A stretch of DNA of 50,776 bases, from the IMG/VR virus record IMGVR_UViG_3300021373_001563, positions 1-50,776 of that record. The stretch is one strand, 5' to 3'. This DNA is from a virus. Within the stretch, counting starts at the first letter, position 1. The number at the start of each line of letters is the position of its first letter. Below, piece by piece: positions 1-7,746 of this stretch. Below the pieces are notes generated by a model. The model ran no database searches. It worked only from the letters and a program-made list of their open reading frames with translations, and was not told where the DNA came from. Position numbers and translations under genes: made by a program.

Positions 1-1779
1 CGTATGGACGGTATGTTCCTTTCATTAAGATCATTAACAGAAATGCCACAAATTGATACAAGTTCGTGTACCAATGCATATCGTCTAATGGAGTCGTGTA
101 CTAAAGTTAAGTATACAAGATTTATTGGTTCAAATAACTTGATTACACGTATGGACAGAATGTTCTTAGCATGTTATAGACTAGAATACTTGCCATCACT
201 AGATACTAGCGGTGTAACACGTATGGATAACATGTTTAATGGTTGTATTAATATTAAACGTCTAACACAAGATACATTTGATCTAAGCGCATGTACACGG
301 ATTAACGGTATGTTTGCTGGTATGAACCAACTACGTGTTGCACCTACACTATCTAATTCAAGTCAAGTAGTTGACTTAGATAACCTGTTTACTAGTTGTT
401 ACTACTTGAGCGAGATTGGTTATATTGACACACAGAGCGTTACTGACTTCTATCGTATGTTTATTAACTGTTTTTCACTGACAGGTCTTGACTGGGAACT
501 TGACTGTAGAAGTGCTACACGACTACGTGGTATTTTCCATAGTTGTATTTCGCTCATTAAAGCACCAGCACTGCGTAACATTAACCAAGTTAATCAGGCT
601 ACAGAATTCCGTGATTTATTTTATAACTGTAACTCACTATCAGAGTTTACTAACATTACACTAGACACACAATACGCTACTAGCTTCTACTACATGTTCT
701 ATAACTGCTTGAGTTTAACAGAAATACCATTCCACTTAGATACAAGTTCAGCAACAGACATGCGTGGTATGTTTAGATACTGTCGAGTATTAGAGAAGTT
801 TAATCAAATTAATGACGAGTTTATTACTACAGAATTGCGTAACTATGATGCTATTTTCTGGGATTGTCACAACTTACCTAGTGTGCCAAATTTTGAAATT
901 TTTGCACACACTGACAGCCAAAACACAAACCTTGATTACATATTCTACGGTTGCTATAACCTAGCAGAGATTCCAACAAACTTCTTTAACAAAACATATT
1001 TAGACATTGATGGTAATCCAAGAAGCTTTGACGGATATAGGCTGTTTACTAACTGTTTTGCTCTAAACACAATACCGCCTATGAGCTTTGGACAGATTTT
1101 TAGATTTTATCAGTTTTTACAAAGTTGCCGTAATATTGAATATCTACCAACAATGGATACTTCACAGGGCGGCGATATGAGATATGCCTTTGCATATATG
1201 TATGCTCTTAGAGAATTCCCAGCAGGTGTTGATCTATCGAGCTGCACAAATGCTTATGCATTTGCAATTAACCCAAGAGCTATGCATTATATTCCAGACC
1301 TAAATGGCCCTGGCAGTTCGTGTTCAGACTTCCGTTATATGTTCTATGGTAGTGAAACTCTTACAGTTGTAGATGCTACATTTGATACTAGTAACGCAAC
1401 AAACGTTGCACGTATGTGGGGTTATTGTAGAGCACTTACAAAACTACCAGGCACATATAATTTACAAAATGTTACTACTGAATCAACAAGTGCAACAGCA
1501 GGAATTAATCAGTTTATTATAGATTGTAGTTCTCTGCAAGAAATTAATGTTACTAATGTACGTAGACAGATGTATTTTAGAAACTGTAGTTTTGATAGAG
1601 CTCAGATTGTAAACATGTTTAATAACTTATGGGACAACAGTGTTGCAGAAACTAAGCCAGACGGAAGAGTCGAAGCTACAGCGTATACGTTGTTTATAGG
1701 CGGTAACTTAGGATTACAAACACTAACACAAACTGATAGAGATATAGCTCTAAATAAAAATTGGATTCTAAACGGATAA
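1..1779 (+). CDS. BspA-like leucine-rich-repeat protein, 5' partial
   Basis: The reading frame is open from the first base and the first visible residues are already mid-repeat, so the gene starts left of the window. It is built of about twenty repeats of roughly 23-30 residues with the pattern MF..C..L...P.LDTS..T.M, for example around residues 1-30, 54-75 and 225-262. This is the BspA/DUF285 type of leucine-rich repeat known from bacterial surface adhesins and from some phage virion proteins. The C-terminal 90 residues are less repetitive and end in a compact region after NMFNNLW. It is followed 9 bases later by a small gene on the same strand. A role as a virion adhesin or fibre is inference from the fold and its place in a phage; no catalytic motif is visible. 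Confidence 0.75.
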   Translation, partial: RMDGMFLSLRSLTEMPQIDTSSCTNAYRLMESCTKVKYTRFIGSNNLITRMDRMFLACYRLEYLPSLDTSGVTRMDNMFNGCINIKRLTQDTFDLSACTRINGMFAGMNQLRVAPTLSNSSQVVDLDNLFTSCYYLSEIGYIDTQSVTDFYRMFINCFSLTGLDWELDCRSATRLRGIFHSCISLIKAPALRNINQVNQATEFRDLFYNCNSLSEFTNITLDTQYATSFYYMFYNCLSLTEIPFHLDTSSATDMRGMFRYCRVLEKFNQINDEFITTELRNYDAIFWDCHNLPSVPNFEIFAHTDSQNTNLDYIFYGCYNLAEIPTNFFNKTYLDIDGNPRSFDGYRLFTNCFALNTIPPMSFGQIFRFYQFLQSCRNIEYLPTMDTSQGGDMRYAFAYMYALREFPAGVDLSSCTNAYAFAINPRAMHYIPDLNGPGSSCSDFRYMFYGSETLTVVDATFDTSNATNVARMWGYCRALTKLPGTYNLQNVTTESTSATAGINQFIIDCSSLQEINVTNVRRQMYFRNCSFDRAQIVNMFNNLWDNSVAETKPDGRVEATAYTLFIGGNLGLQTLTQTDRDIALNKNWILNG

Positions 1780-1788
1780 GGTAAAATA

Positions 1789-2292
1789 ATGGCAGAAATA
1801 AAAACATTTTCAACAAATTTAAACGAAGAGTCGGGATTTTATTCAAAAGTTGGAGGAGACGAAGATCTAGCGTTTGCGCCAAACTTTGTACAGTGGCCAG
1901 GCGGCGAAATGATTCAACGTGCAGACAAAGATACATATGATTATCCTGTAAATGGATATTATTGGTTTAATTCAAAAGCAGAAGCAATTAGATTTTTTAG
2001 CCTACGTTCAGATCCACACACTGATGATACTTTAGCAGATGCTGATGATGTACAATTTGGAACATCTGCAAACACGGGAATTTTAGGACCAATTCCACCA
2101 GATAATGATCCAAACGACGACGATCAGGGCATATTAGAAAAACCAGATCCTTACATTCCAGATGGAGCGGTACCTAGTAACGAAGGTATGGCATACGAGC
2201 CAGATTGGCCCCCAGCATATGCAGACGATGCACACTTAGCTGATCCATATGTATATGATCCAACATTGGAACAAGATGTACCACATCAATAA
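1789..2292 (+). CDS. Small acidic hypothetical protein, possibly virion-associated
   Basis: This 167-residue protein starts 9 bases after the LRR gene and so is probably co-transcribed with it. It is very acidic and the C-terminal half is rich in Pro, Asp and Tyr (PPDNDPNDDDQG near residue 105), which suggests an extended or disordered tail. The N-terminal half contains aromatic runs such as YPVNGYYWFNSKAEAIRFF (about residues 46-64). I do not recognise the family. The gene ends immediately before a strong bidirectional terminator. Confidence 0.55.
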   Translation: MAEIKTFSTNLNEESGFYSKVGGDEDLAFAPNFVQWPGGEMIQRADKDTYDYPVNGYYWFNSKAEAIRFFSLRSDPHTDDTLADADDVQFGTSANTGILGPIPPDNDPNDDDQGILEKPDPYIPDGAVPSNEGMAYEPDWPPAYADDAHLADPYVYDPTLEQDVPHQ

Positions 2293-2319
2293 AAAAAAGG
2301 ACCTTAATGGTCCTTTTTT
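2293..2319. terminator. Bidirectional intrinsic terminator
   Basis: An 11-base perfect stem (AAAAAAGGACC paired with GGTCCTTTTTT) closes a TTAAT loop. It has an A-run on one side and a T-run on the other, so it can end transcription from both the small plus-strand gene and the converging Nudix gene, whose stop codon lies in the T-run. Confidence 0.85.
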
Positions 2320-2749
2320 ATATTAAATCCATTACTTCAAATACTGTTTGTAACTTATTGACTATAATCTTAGTTGAAAGGCTTCTTCGTAAACCTTGAT
2401 GCAAAGGTTTTGGAGTTTCTCTAATTTCACTCCATGCCCATCCTTTGTGTTCGTGACTTAAAATAGGTATAAATTCATCTTCAACTACACACAAAAAAGT
2501 ATGGAAGTTAAATTTTTCATCACTTGATATAAATGTTTCTAAAGGAATTGTTTTTATAATATTAGGAAGAAACCCAATTTCTTCTTCAATTTCTCGTTGA
2601 AGTCCTTGCCATGCACTTTCTTCTCTAAAGTTAGTGCCACCGACTAGGCCCCAAGTACCCCTGTTTTTTCCTTCTGCTTTTTGTAATAAAAATATTCTTT
2701 TGGTTTGCTTTGAATAAAAAAGCGCACCACTACAAACTATCTCTGTCAT
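2318..2749 (-). CDS. Nudix hydrolase
   Basis: A 143-residue protein with a complete Nudix box (GX5EX7REUXEEXGU) at residues 38-60, ending in REIEEEIGF, with the glutamates that bind the metal present. Nudix enzymes hydrolyse nucleoside diphosphates linked to another group; phage members often clean up damaged or regulatory nucleotides such as ADP-ribose or dinucleoside polyphosphates. The substrate cannot be told from the sequence. The gene follows gp15 with an 8-base gap and has no promoter of its own in view, so it appears to be the third gene of the minus-strand gp14-gp15-Nudix operon, which would make it a late gene. Confidence 0.85.
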   Translation of the reverse strand: MTEIVCSGALFYSKQTKRIFLLQKAEGKNRGTWGLVGGTNFREESAWQGLQREIEEEIGFLPNIIKTIPLETFISSDEKFNFHTFLCVVEDEFIPILSHEHKGWAWSEIRETPKPLHQGLRRSLSTKIIVNKLQTVFEVMDLI

Positions 2750-2757
2750 ACTAATAG

Positions 2758-4227
2758 TTAGCCGTCGAGCTGAAGACCCCAGGTCCCTCCTGAGTATTCG
2801 CCTTCATAGGAACGTATCCAAAATTCACCATTCCATTTATATTGATGATTTTTATTGAGGTTAGTAACATATGTAATTGTTTCTGTTTCACTAGCATCAA
2901 AGACTATATTCCAAGTTGTGCCGTCCCATTCAACTATATCATTTTCACTTGCAATAAAGTCTGTACCGTTATCATTTTTCCAAGCATCAGCGCCGTCTGT
3001 GTTTGATTCATCTCCAATGTTACCAAGTAACATTAATCGTATGCCAGGTGCTTTATCTTGTGTAGGATCAAATCTTAAAGGATCAATAATGTAATCAACT
3101 GATGTGCGTACACCTGCAGGACCAGTAATAGCAGTATCGTCTCTTAATTCGTCATATGTTATAACTATTGTAGTTTTGTCTAGAGGATTAATGGTAAATG
3201 TTCCTGCGATATAATTATCACTATCGTCTGTTTTTAAATATAATCTACTAACACCTGCTCTATATGATCCTGGTATTGCTTCTACTAATTCTTCCCAAGA
3301 CACTTCTCCTACTACATTTTTGCTTATAAGTTGTGCTTCGTTACCAAGTACCATCAATCCGTAATTTTGATATGTACTTGCAGCAACAATACTTTCCCAT
3401 CTAAACTTAGTATCAATATCCATAGTACCATCGCCACTATTAGGAAACTCTCCAGAGTCAACAACATTTCCTTTATTGCCTAAGCTGGCTGCAAATTGCG
3501 GCTCTGCACCGTCTTGAACACCTACTGATAAATTAAGGCCGAGCTCAATAGAACCCGAATCTTCGTTAAACATATTTGAAATAATATTTGTAACAACACC
3601 AAGTCTTTTAACTTTTGTCGGCGGAGATATGTATATTGGAGTACTGAATTGAATTTGTCCTACATCAATATCACTATCAACACCTACAGGAATACTTTTA
3701 CTACTAAATGTAATACCTTCTAAATTAACTACACTTAAACTAGTCCAGTCAATATAATTATCTGTAGTTTGTATTTCAAAACTTGGATTAAACAAAACTA
3801 ATATTTGTTCCATTATTTGTAACTTTTGTTCTGTATTACTTGCCCAAATATCTACATTTAACCGTAATATATATGGACTAGGCATAGCACGTTCAACAGT
3901 ATAATTTTTACCTTGAGTATTTAGATATTCGTTATTTTGATCGTCATATGCACGTTCTCTAATATGAACTTTACTAATTAGACTAGCATCAGCAGTCCTA
4001 GTTCTATCCATTTCTAATCCAGTAACATATACTGACATTCTAGGAGCACTTGGTAATTTATTTTCTGAGTTATCTCTAATAATGTTTGCAACTTGGCGTG
4101 TTAAGTCTCCGTACATAACAGGTACTTGTGTTAAGTTTCCGTGTGCATCTGAAACACTAAAGTTACTCATAAGTCTTATCATTTGAGTAATATAACGTCT
4201 AATTTGTCCGTCGTAAAAGAAATCCAT
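2758..4227 (-). CDS. gp15: Tail sheath stabiliser/terminator gp15-like, with long C-terminal extension
   Basis: The N-terminal 210 residues match the T4 gp15 pattern: FFYDGQIRRYITQMIRLMSN at residues 3-22, then a PSPYILRLNVDIW stretch and a QIMEQILVLFNPSF motif. In T4, gp15 caps the last ring of the contractile tail and joins it to the head neck. T4 gp15 is 272 residues; this one is 489, the surplus being C-terminal. The extension contains short aromatic modules (VEWDGTTWNIVF near residue 430 and YKWNGEFWIR near 465) like those seen in fibres of this phage. Its stop and start codons abut those of gp14 upstream (shared base 4227), so the two are translated together. Confidence 0.75.
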   Translation of the reverse strand: MDFFYDGQIRRYITQMIRLMSNFSVSDAHGNLTQVPVMYGDLTRQVANIIRDNSENKLPSAPRMSVYVTGLEMDRTRTADASLISKVHIRERAYDDQNNEYLNTQGKNYTVERAMPSPYILRLNVDIWASNTEQKLQIMEQILVLFNPSFEIQTTDNYIDWTSLSVVNLEGITFSSKSIPVGVDSDIDVGQIQFSTPIYISPPTKVKRLGVVTNIISNMFNEDSGSIELGLNLSVGVQDGAEPQFAASLGNKGNVVDSGEFPNSGDGTMDIDTKFRWESIVAASTYQNYGLMVLGNEAQLISKNVVGEVSWEELVEAIPGSYRAGVSRLYLKTDDSDNYIAGTFTINPLDKTTIVITYDELRDDTAITGPAGVRTSVDYIIDPLRFDPTQDKAPGIRLMLLGNIGDESNTDGADAWKNDNGTDFIASENDIVEWDGTTWNIVFDASETETITYVTNLNKNHQYKWNGEFWIRSYEGEYSGGTWGLQLDG

Positions 4228-5450
4228 TATGTATCATCCGCCTTTGGTCGTAATGCTTTAGAAAGTGCTTGCTTTTCTGTAACTTGCTCACCGCCAATTT
4301 CACTAACTGTATTATTATTAATAAATGATGTGAGTTGAGTTTTACGTTCACTGGTGTTAGTCATTGTCATTCTAACATCATCGTACATACGCAACCATCG
4401 TTGCCCGTCAAATTTAAATAGTCTATTTGGCAAATAATCAGTACGTAAAAAATAATCTCCAGCATCATTTTCTGCAGGAAATTTAATGCCGCTACCAAAT
4501 GCAGCACCATTGGGCGGTTCTCCGTTACTTACTAAGTAACCTGCATATCCCATTTTCTCCGGCGCACTTGCTGTAGGATCTTCAACTGTATTAACAGTTG
4601 CATTGCCACGATCATCAACATCAACTGTATAATAATGACTTACATCGTAACCACTTTTTGGTGCGTCAGCTTCTGCTTCAGAAAGTACAGCGTTATTAAT
4701 TTGCATTTCTTTTTCATATGTTGAAAGCAAATCTCTTAAAGTATTGTCTTGATATTCTTGCCAAAAATTTGTATCTGTAGGTAAATTTCCTGTTGTTTCT
4801 TGTATTACTTCGTACAATACTCCTTGATATTTTACAGTTTCTCCTACAGCATACGTAACAGTTTCATCATAATCGCCCATAAACAAATCGTCATTTTCAG
4901 GACGTTCTAGTATATCACGATACTCTTGGCTGTCTACTATTGATTTTAATTTTAGTCTATACAAATGAGGATACCAAGTTGGAGAAAATCCTTCTGCTGC
5001 ACGATTAACATCTTCTACTACATAGTATCTTTTAAGACTTGTAGCAAAATCATTTTCTGCATATTCATCTTTTAAGTGCGGAAGTTCTAGTACATCTCCA
5101 CTCATAATTTTACGTCCAACTGCTTCAACACTACTGTTTATATGTACAGTCATAAACAATGTGTCATTACTTAAGAATAATCCAAATTGACTTAGATCAA
5201 AATCTATGTCTTGAACATTGTAAATACCTCTAATAGTGTATATGTCAGGATCGTATTTTCTGTCTCTATTTTCTAAAAATAGTAAGTCCTGTATTTGTGT
5301 ATGATCCTTTGCTGTTTCGCCGTCATCAGTACCTATATACTTGTGTATATTAATATCAGTACCGCCAACAGTAAACATTTCATAGATGCGCTGATCCATA
5401 AATTTGTAATCATTACCCTTTTGTGGTTTGTATAAACTTAGTCTTGGCAT
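4227..5450 (-). CDS. gp14: Neck protein gp14-like, with carbohydrate-binding-like insert
   Basis: I place the start at 5450 (MPRLSLYKPQ), not at the longer in-frame ATG at 5495, because a late promoter motif on this strand ends 5 bases before it. The result is 407 residues against about 256 in T4. Residues 17-185 carry the neck-protein core (MDQRIYEMF, GTDINIHKYIG, FGLFLSNDTLFMTVHI). Residues 194-232 (YDETVTYAVGETVKYQG through PTDTNFW) resemble a CBM5/12 chitin-binding-type module, and residues 331-355 form a second aromatic module (LFKFDGQRWLRM). In T4, gp14 with gp13 completes the neck so that head and tail can join. The added modules may let the neck touch glycans; that is inference. Confidence 0.7.
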   Translation of the reverse strand: MPRLSLYKPQKGNDYKFMDQRIYEMFTVGGTDINIHKYIGTDDGETAKDHTQIQDLLFLENRDRKYDPDIYTIRGIYNVQDIDFDLSQFGLFLSNDTLFMTVHINSSVEAVGRKIMSGDVLELPHLKDEYAENDFATSLKRYYVVEDVNRAAEGFSPTWYPHLYRLKLKSIVDSQEYRDILERPENDDLFMGDYDETVTYAVGETVKYQGVLYEVIQETTGNLPTDTNFWQEYQDNTLRDLLSTYEKEMQINNAVLSEAEADAPKSGYDVSHYYTVDVDDRGNATVNTVEDPTASAPEKMGYAGYLVSNGEPPNGAAFGSGIKFPAENDAGDYFLRTDYLPNRLFKFDGQRWLRMYDDVRMTMTNTSERKTQLTSFINNNTVSEIGGEQVTEKQALSKALRPKADDT

Positions 5451-5455
5451 ATACA

Positions 5456-5463
5456 TATTTATC
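5456..5463 (-). promoter_or_regulatory. Late promoter of gp14 (leaderless)
   Basis: GATAAATA on the minus strand, followed by 5 bases and then the ATG at 5450. By T4 late-promoter geometry the transcript would start on the A of the ATG. Confidence 0.75.
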
Positions 5464-5468
5464 GAAAC

Positions 5469-5476
5469 GATAAATA
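5469..5476 (+). promoter_or_regulatory. Late promoter of gp13
   Basis: GATAAATA on the plus strand. The predicted transcript has a short leader with an ACGGAG ribosome site before the gp13 ATG at 5496, unlike the leaderless minus-strand partner. Confidence 0.75.
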
Positions 5477-5495
5477 CTAGTACGGAGAACTTCAT

Positions 5496-6257
5496 ATGGC
5501 AGAATTAATCAAACAAAAACAAGAAGTATATGACTATGTTTACAGCCTCTTAGGCGGCGGAATGGTCGATGTTGAGCTTGATCCAGAGCACTACGAAACA
5601 GCGTTAGGTAAAGCTCTATCAAAATATAGACAAAGAAGCGACCACAGTGTAGAAGAGTCGTATATCTTTTTACCTTTGCTAGAAGATACAAACGATTATA
5701 TTTTACCAAGCGAAGTTATTGAAGTTAGAAAAATTTTCCGTAGGTCAATTGGTTCGAGAACAGGCAACGGCGGTGGAGGAACGGTATTTGAACCGTTTAA
5801 TCTTGCATATACAAACACTTATTTGTTAAGTGGTAGTACACAAATGGGCGGACTTGCAACATACGATATGTTTGCACAGTATCAAGAACTAGTAGGTAGA
5901 ATGTTTGGTTCGTTTATTGAATTTAAATGGAATACTACAACGAAAAAACTTACACTATTTCAACGCCCAAGAGCAAACGAAGAAGTATTATTAATGTGCT
6001 ATAATTATAGACCAGACAGTCAGCTATTAGAAGATTATCTTGCTAAACAGTGGATTAAAGATTATACACTTGCAAGTTGTAAGTATATGCTTGGCGAAGC
6101 ACGTAGTAAGTTTGCAACTATTGCCGGACCTCAAGGCGGCACTAGTCTTAATGGTGATACACTAAAAGCAGAAGCTGTTCAAGAGATGGAAAAACTAGAA
6201 GCAGATGTAAGTAGTGCAGTTGCTGGCGGCACAGGATATGGATTCTTAATAGGCTAA
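5496..6257 (+). CDS. gp13: Neck protein gp13-like
   Basis: A 253-residue protein that resembles gp13 of T4-like phages (309 residues in T4), which sits between portal and tail and works with gp14. Visible family features are the N-terminal helical LDPEHYETALGKALSKYRQR region at about residues 27-46, a YILPSEVIEVRKIF strand at about 68-81, and the C-terminal WIKDYTLASCKYMLGEARSK helix at about 187-206. The start is supported by an ACGGAG ribosome site 8 bases upstream. It is divergent from gp14 and its late promoter is one half of the palindrome at 5456-5476. Confidence 0.75.
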   Translation: MAELIKQKQEVYDYVYSLLGGGMVDVELDPEHYETALGKALSKYRQRSDHSVEESYIFLPLLEDTNDYILPSEVIEVRKIFRRSIGSRTGNGGGGTVFEPFNLAYTNTYLLSGSTQMGGLATYDMFAQYQELVGRMFGSFIEFKWNTTTKKLTLFQRPRANEEVLLMCYNYRPDSQLLEDYLAKQWIKDYTLASCKYMLGEARSKFATIAGPQGGTSLNGDTLKAEAVQEMEKLEADVSSAVAGGTGYGFLIG

Positions 6258-6261
6258 TAGG

Positions 6262-6290
6262 TTGACATAACCAATATTATATTGTATAAT
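6262..6290 (+). promoter_or_regulatory. Consensus sigma70-type promoter of iscU
   Basis: TTGACA, a 17-base spacer and TATAAT: both hexamers match consensus. The ATG is 11 bases beyond the -10, leaving a leader of about 5 bases and no ribosome site. Confidence 0.8.
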
Positions 6291-6301
6291 TAAAAAATAT
6301 T

Positions 6302-6748
6302 ATGGCATATTCAAAAAAAGTAATCGACAGATTCGAACAAGTTACTAATAATCCAGGTGCACATGGCGTAGGTCGCTTTGATCCAAACGATCCTAATGTT
6401 GCAGTTGGTATGACTGGCGCTCCGGCATGTGGAGATGTGATGAAATTGGATCTTAAACTAGATCCTGAAACAGATACAATTTTAGATGTAAAATTTAAAA
6501 CTTACGGCTGCGGCAGTGCTATTGCATCTAGCAGTATGTTTGTAGAAATGCTAAAAGGCAAAACTATTAGCGAAGCAAAAGAAATTAAAGATAAAGAAAT
6601 TGCTGAAGCACTAGAATTACCTCCTATCAAAATACACTGTTCAGTGTTAGCAGAAGATTCTATCAAACGTGCTATCCAAGATTGGGAAGAAAAGAAAGCA
6701 GGCAGAAATGAATCTTGGATTCAAACAATAACTAAAAAAAATAGTTGA
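6302..6748 (+). CDS. iscU: IscU-like iron-sulfur cluster scaffold
   Basis: A 148-residue, full-length IscU. The three cluster-ligand cysteines are present in their usual contexts: C43 in GAPACGD, C70 in KTYGCGSAIASSS and C113 in KIHCSVLAEDSI, with D45 beside the first. The LPPIK motif at residues 106-110 matches the LPPVK site read by the chaperone HscA in bacteria. IscU builds [2Fe-2S] clusters from IscS-derived sulfur and passes them to target proteins. No iscS, hscA or other isc gene is in the window, so the protein would have to plug into the host pathway. It has its own consensus promoter, hence is probably early or middle. Iron-sulfur scaffold genes have been reported in marine viral metagenomes. 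Confidence 0.92.
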   Translation: MAYSKKVIDRFEQVTNNPGAHGVGRFDPNDPNVAVGMTGAPACGDVMKLDLKLDPETDTILDVKFKTYGCGSAIASSSMFVEMLKGKTISEAKEIKDKEIAEALELPPIKIHCSVLAEDSIKRAIQDWEEKKAGRNESWIQTITKKNS

Positions 6749-6773
6749 CAAACACTTAATTTTCTTATATAAT
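6745..6773 (+). promoter_or_regulatory. Consensus sigma70-type promoter of the dNMP-kinase-like gene
   Basis: TTGACA (overlapping the iscU stop), 17-base spacer, TATAAT. Here a normal leader follows with an ACGGAG ribosome site before the ATG at 6803. Confidence 0.8.
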
Positions 6774-6802
6774 GTAAATTATATTGTACGGAGAATCATT
6801 TA

Positions 6803-7363
6803 ATGCTACCTAAATTGCTTGTTGTCGGACACGGCAGACATGGAAAAGATACTGTCTGCGAAATGTTAGAAAAGTACGGTTACACATTTCAATCTAGTTC
6901 AAAATTTTGTTCAGAGCTTTTTATCTACAACGAACTTAAAGACAAATACGGTTACGCTAACGAAGACAAATGCTACGAAGATAGGCATAATCATCGAGCC
7001 GAATGGTACGACATGATTCATAACTATTGTAAAAATGACTTAGCACGTTTGGGTAGAAATTTATTTGCTCAAAATAATATTTATTGTGGACTTCGTAATA
7101 AACGAGAATTTTTTGCTATGCAAAATGAAGAAATTTTTGATTATGCTATTTGGGTAGATCGTACAGATCATTTACCTACAGAAGATCCAAGCTCTATGAG
7201 TATCGAACAATGGATGTGCGATTATACTATAGATAACAATGGTGATTTAGAAAGATTACAACTTAATGTTGATACGCTTATTCGTACTATTTTTAGAAAT
7301 CGGGGATTAGGTCACCTTGTTTCCAACGGACCCCGTCCTTTTGAATTAGTCTCTGGCAGTTAG
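6803..7363 (+). CDS. P-loop deoxynucleoside monophosphate kinase-like protein
   Basis: A 186-residue protein with a P-loop at residues 9-17 (GHGRHGKDT), a form with Asp after Lys that is typical of phage dNMP kinases (T4 gp1 type). Such enzymes phosphorylate dNMPs to supply DNA synthesis. A conserved IWVDRTDHLP stretch lies near residues 120-129. The start has an ACGGAG ribosome site. The last 23 codons lie opposite the end of the HNH gene on the other strand, so the C-terminus (PRPFELVSGS) may have been altered when that gene arrived. The kinase assignment is by P-loop type and context; another P-loop nucleotide kinase is possible. Confidence 0.65.
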   Translation: MLPKLLVVGHGRHGKDTVCEMLEKYGYTFQSSSKFCSELFIYNELKDKYGYANEDKCYEDRHNHRAEWYDMIHNYCKNDLARLGRNLFAQNNIYCGLRNKREFFAMQNEEIFDYAIWVDRTDHLPTEDPSSMSIEQWMCDYTIDNNGDLERLQLNVDTLIRTIFRNRGLGHLVSNGPRPFELVSGS

Positions 7364-7634
7364 CACAAATAGTTTTTAAATTGGTAGGTCTGCAATTTGT
7401 TAGATCTCCATCTATATGATATACATCAAACTGCTCACTGTGTTTACTTTCAAAACCACATTTTTCACACTGACTCTTTTTCTCATATCCGTGACGAGCC
7501 CATCGAGGAATGCCTTTACCGGTGCCATTATACCTAGCACAACTTTCGCACTTTGATCTATAAAATACTTTATTACCTTTGTAATAGTTTATAGCAGCTG
7601 GTTTTTTCTTACAATTTTTACATAAAGGTCGCAT
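7293..7634 (-). CDS. HNH endonuclease-like zinc protein
   Basis: A 113-residue protein of the small phage HNH type. It has an N-terminal pair of CxxC knuckles (C5/C8 and C29/C32), a second pair (C56/C59 and C90/C93), and an HNH-like core VYHIDGDLTNCRPTNL at residues 71-86. Such proteins are free-standing homing-type nucleases or, in some phages, packaging-associated nickases. It converges on and overlaps the dNMP-kinase-like gene by 71 bases. A late motif on the minus strand ends 5 bases before its ATG, so it is predicted to be late and leaderless. Confidence 0.8.
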   Translation of the reverse strand: MRPLCKNCKKKPAAINYYKGNKVFYRSKCESCARYNGTGKGIPRWARHGYEKKSQCEKCGFESKHSEQFDVYHIDGDLTNCRPTNLKTICANCQRLIQKDGVRWKQGDLIPDF

Positions 7635-7639
7635 ACATT

Positions 7640-7647
7640 TATTTAGC
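7640..7647 (-). promoter_or_regulatory. Late promoter of the HNH gene (leaderless)
   Basis: GCTAAATA on the minus strand, then AATGT and the ATG at 7634. Confidence 0.65.
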
Positions 7648-7702
7648 TGCCCTTTTCGGCCCCTTTTATTGGTGATTTAATAGGGTGATTTTTATATTAT
7701 CT

Positions 7703-7710
7703 GCTAAATA
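7703..7710 (+). promoter_or_regulatory. Late promoter of the tail sheath gene
   Basis: GCTAAATA, 36 bases before the gp18 ATG. The leader carries an AGGAG ribosome site. Confidence 0.65.
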
Positions 7711-7746
7711 ATAGTAATATACAGCTCATTCGATAGGAGATCAAAA

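Larger units (their letters stand above)
5456..5476. repeat. Perfect palindrome holding two back-to-back late promoters
   Basis: TATTTATCG and CGATAAATA are exact reverse complements separated by AAA. Each arm is a late promoter, one firing left into gp14-gp15-Nudix, one right into gp13. Confidence 0.8.

Noticed and set aside
4227-5495. Longer gp14 reading from 5495
   Set aside because: The extra 15 codons would run through the late promoter palindrome and overlap gp13; the ATG at 5450 fits the promoter spacing seen in ten other genes.
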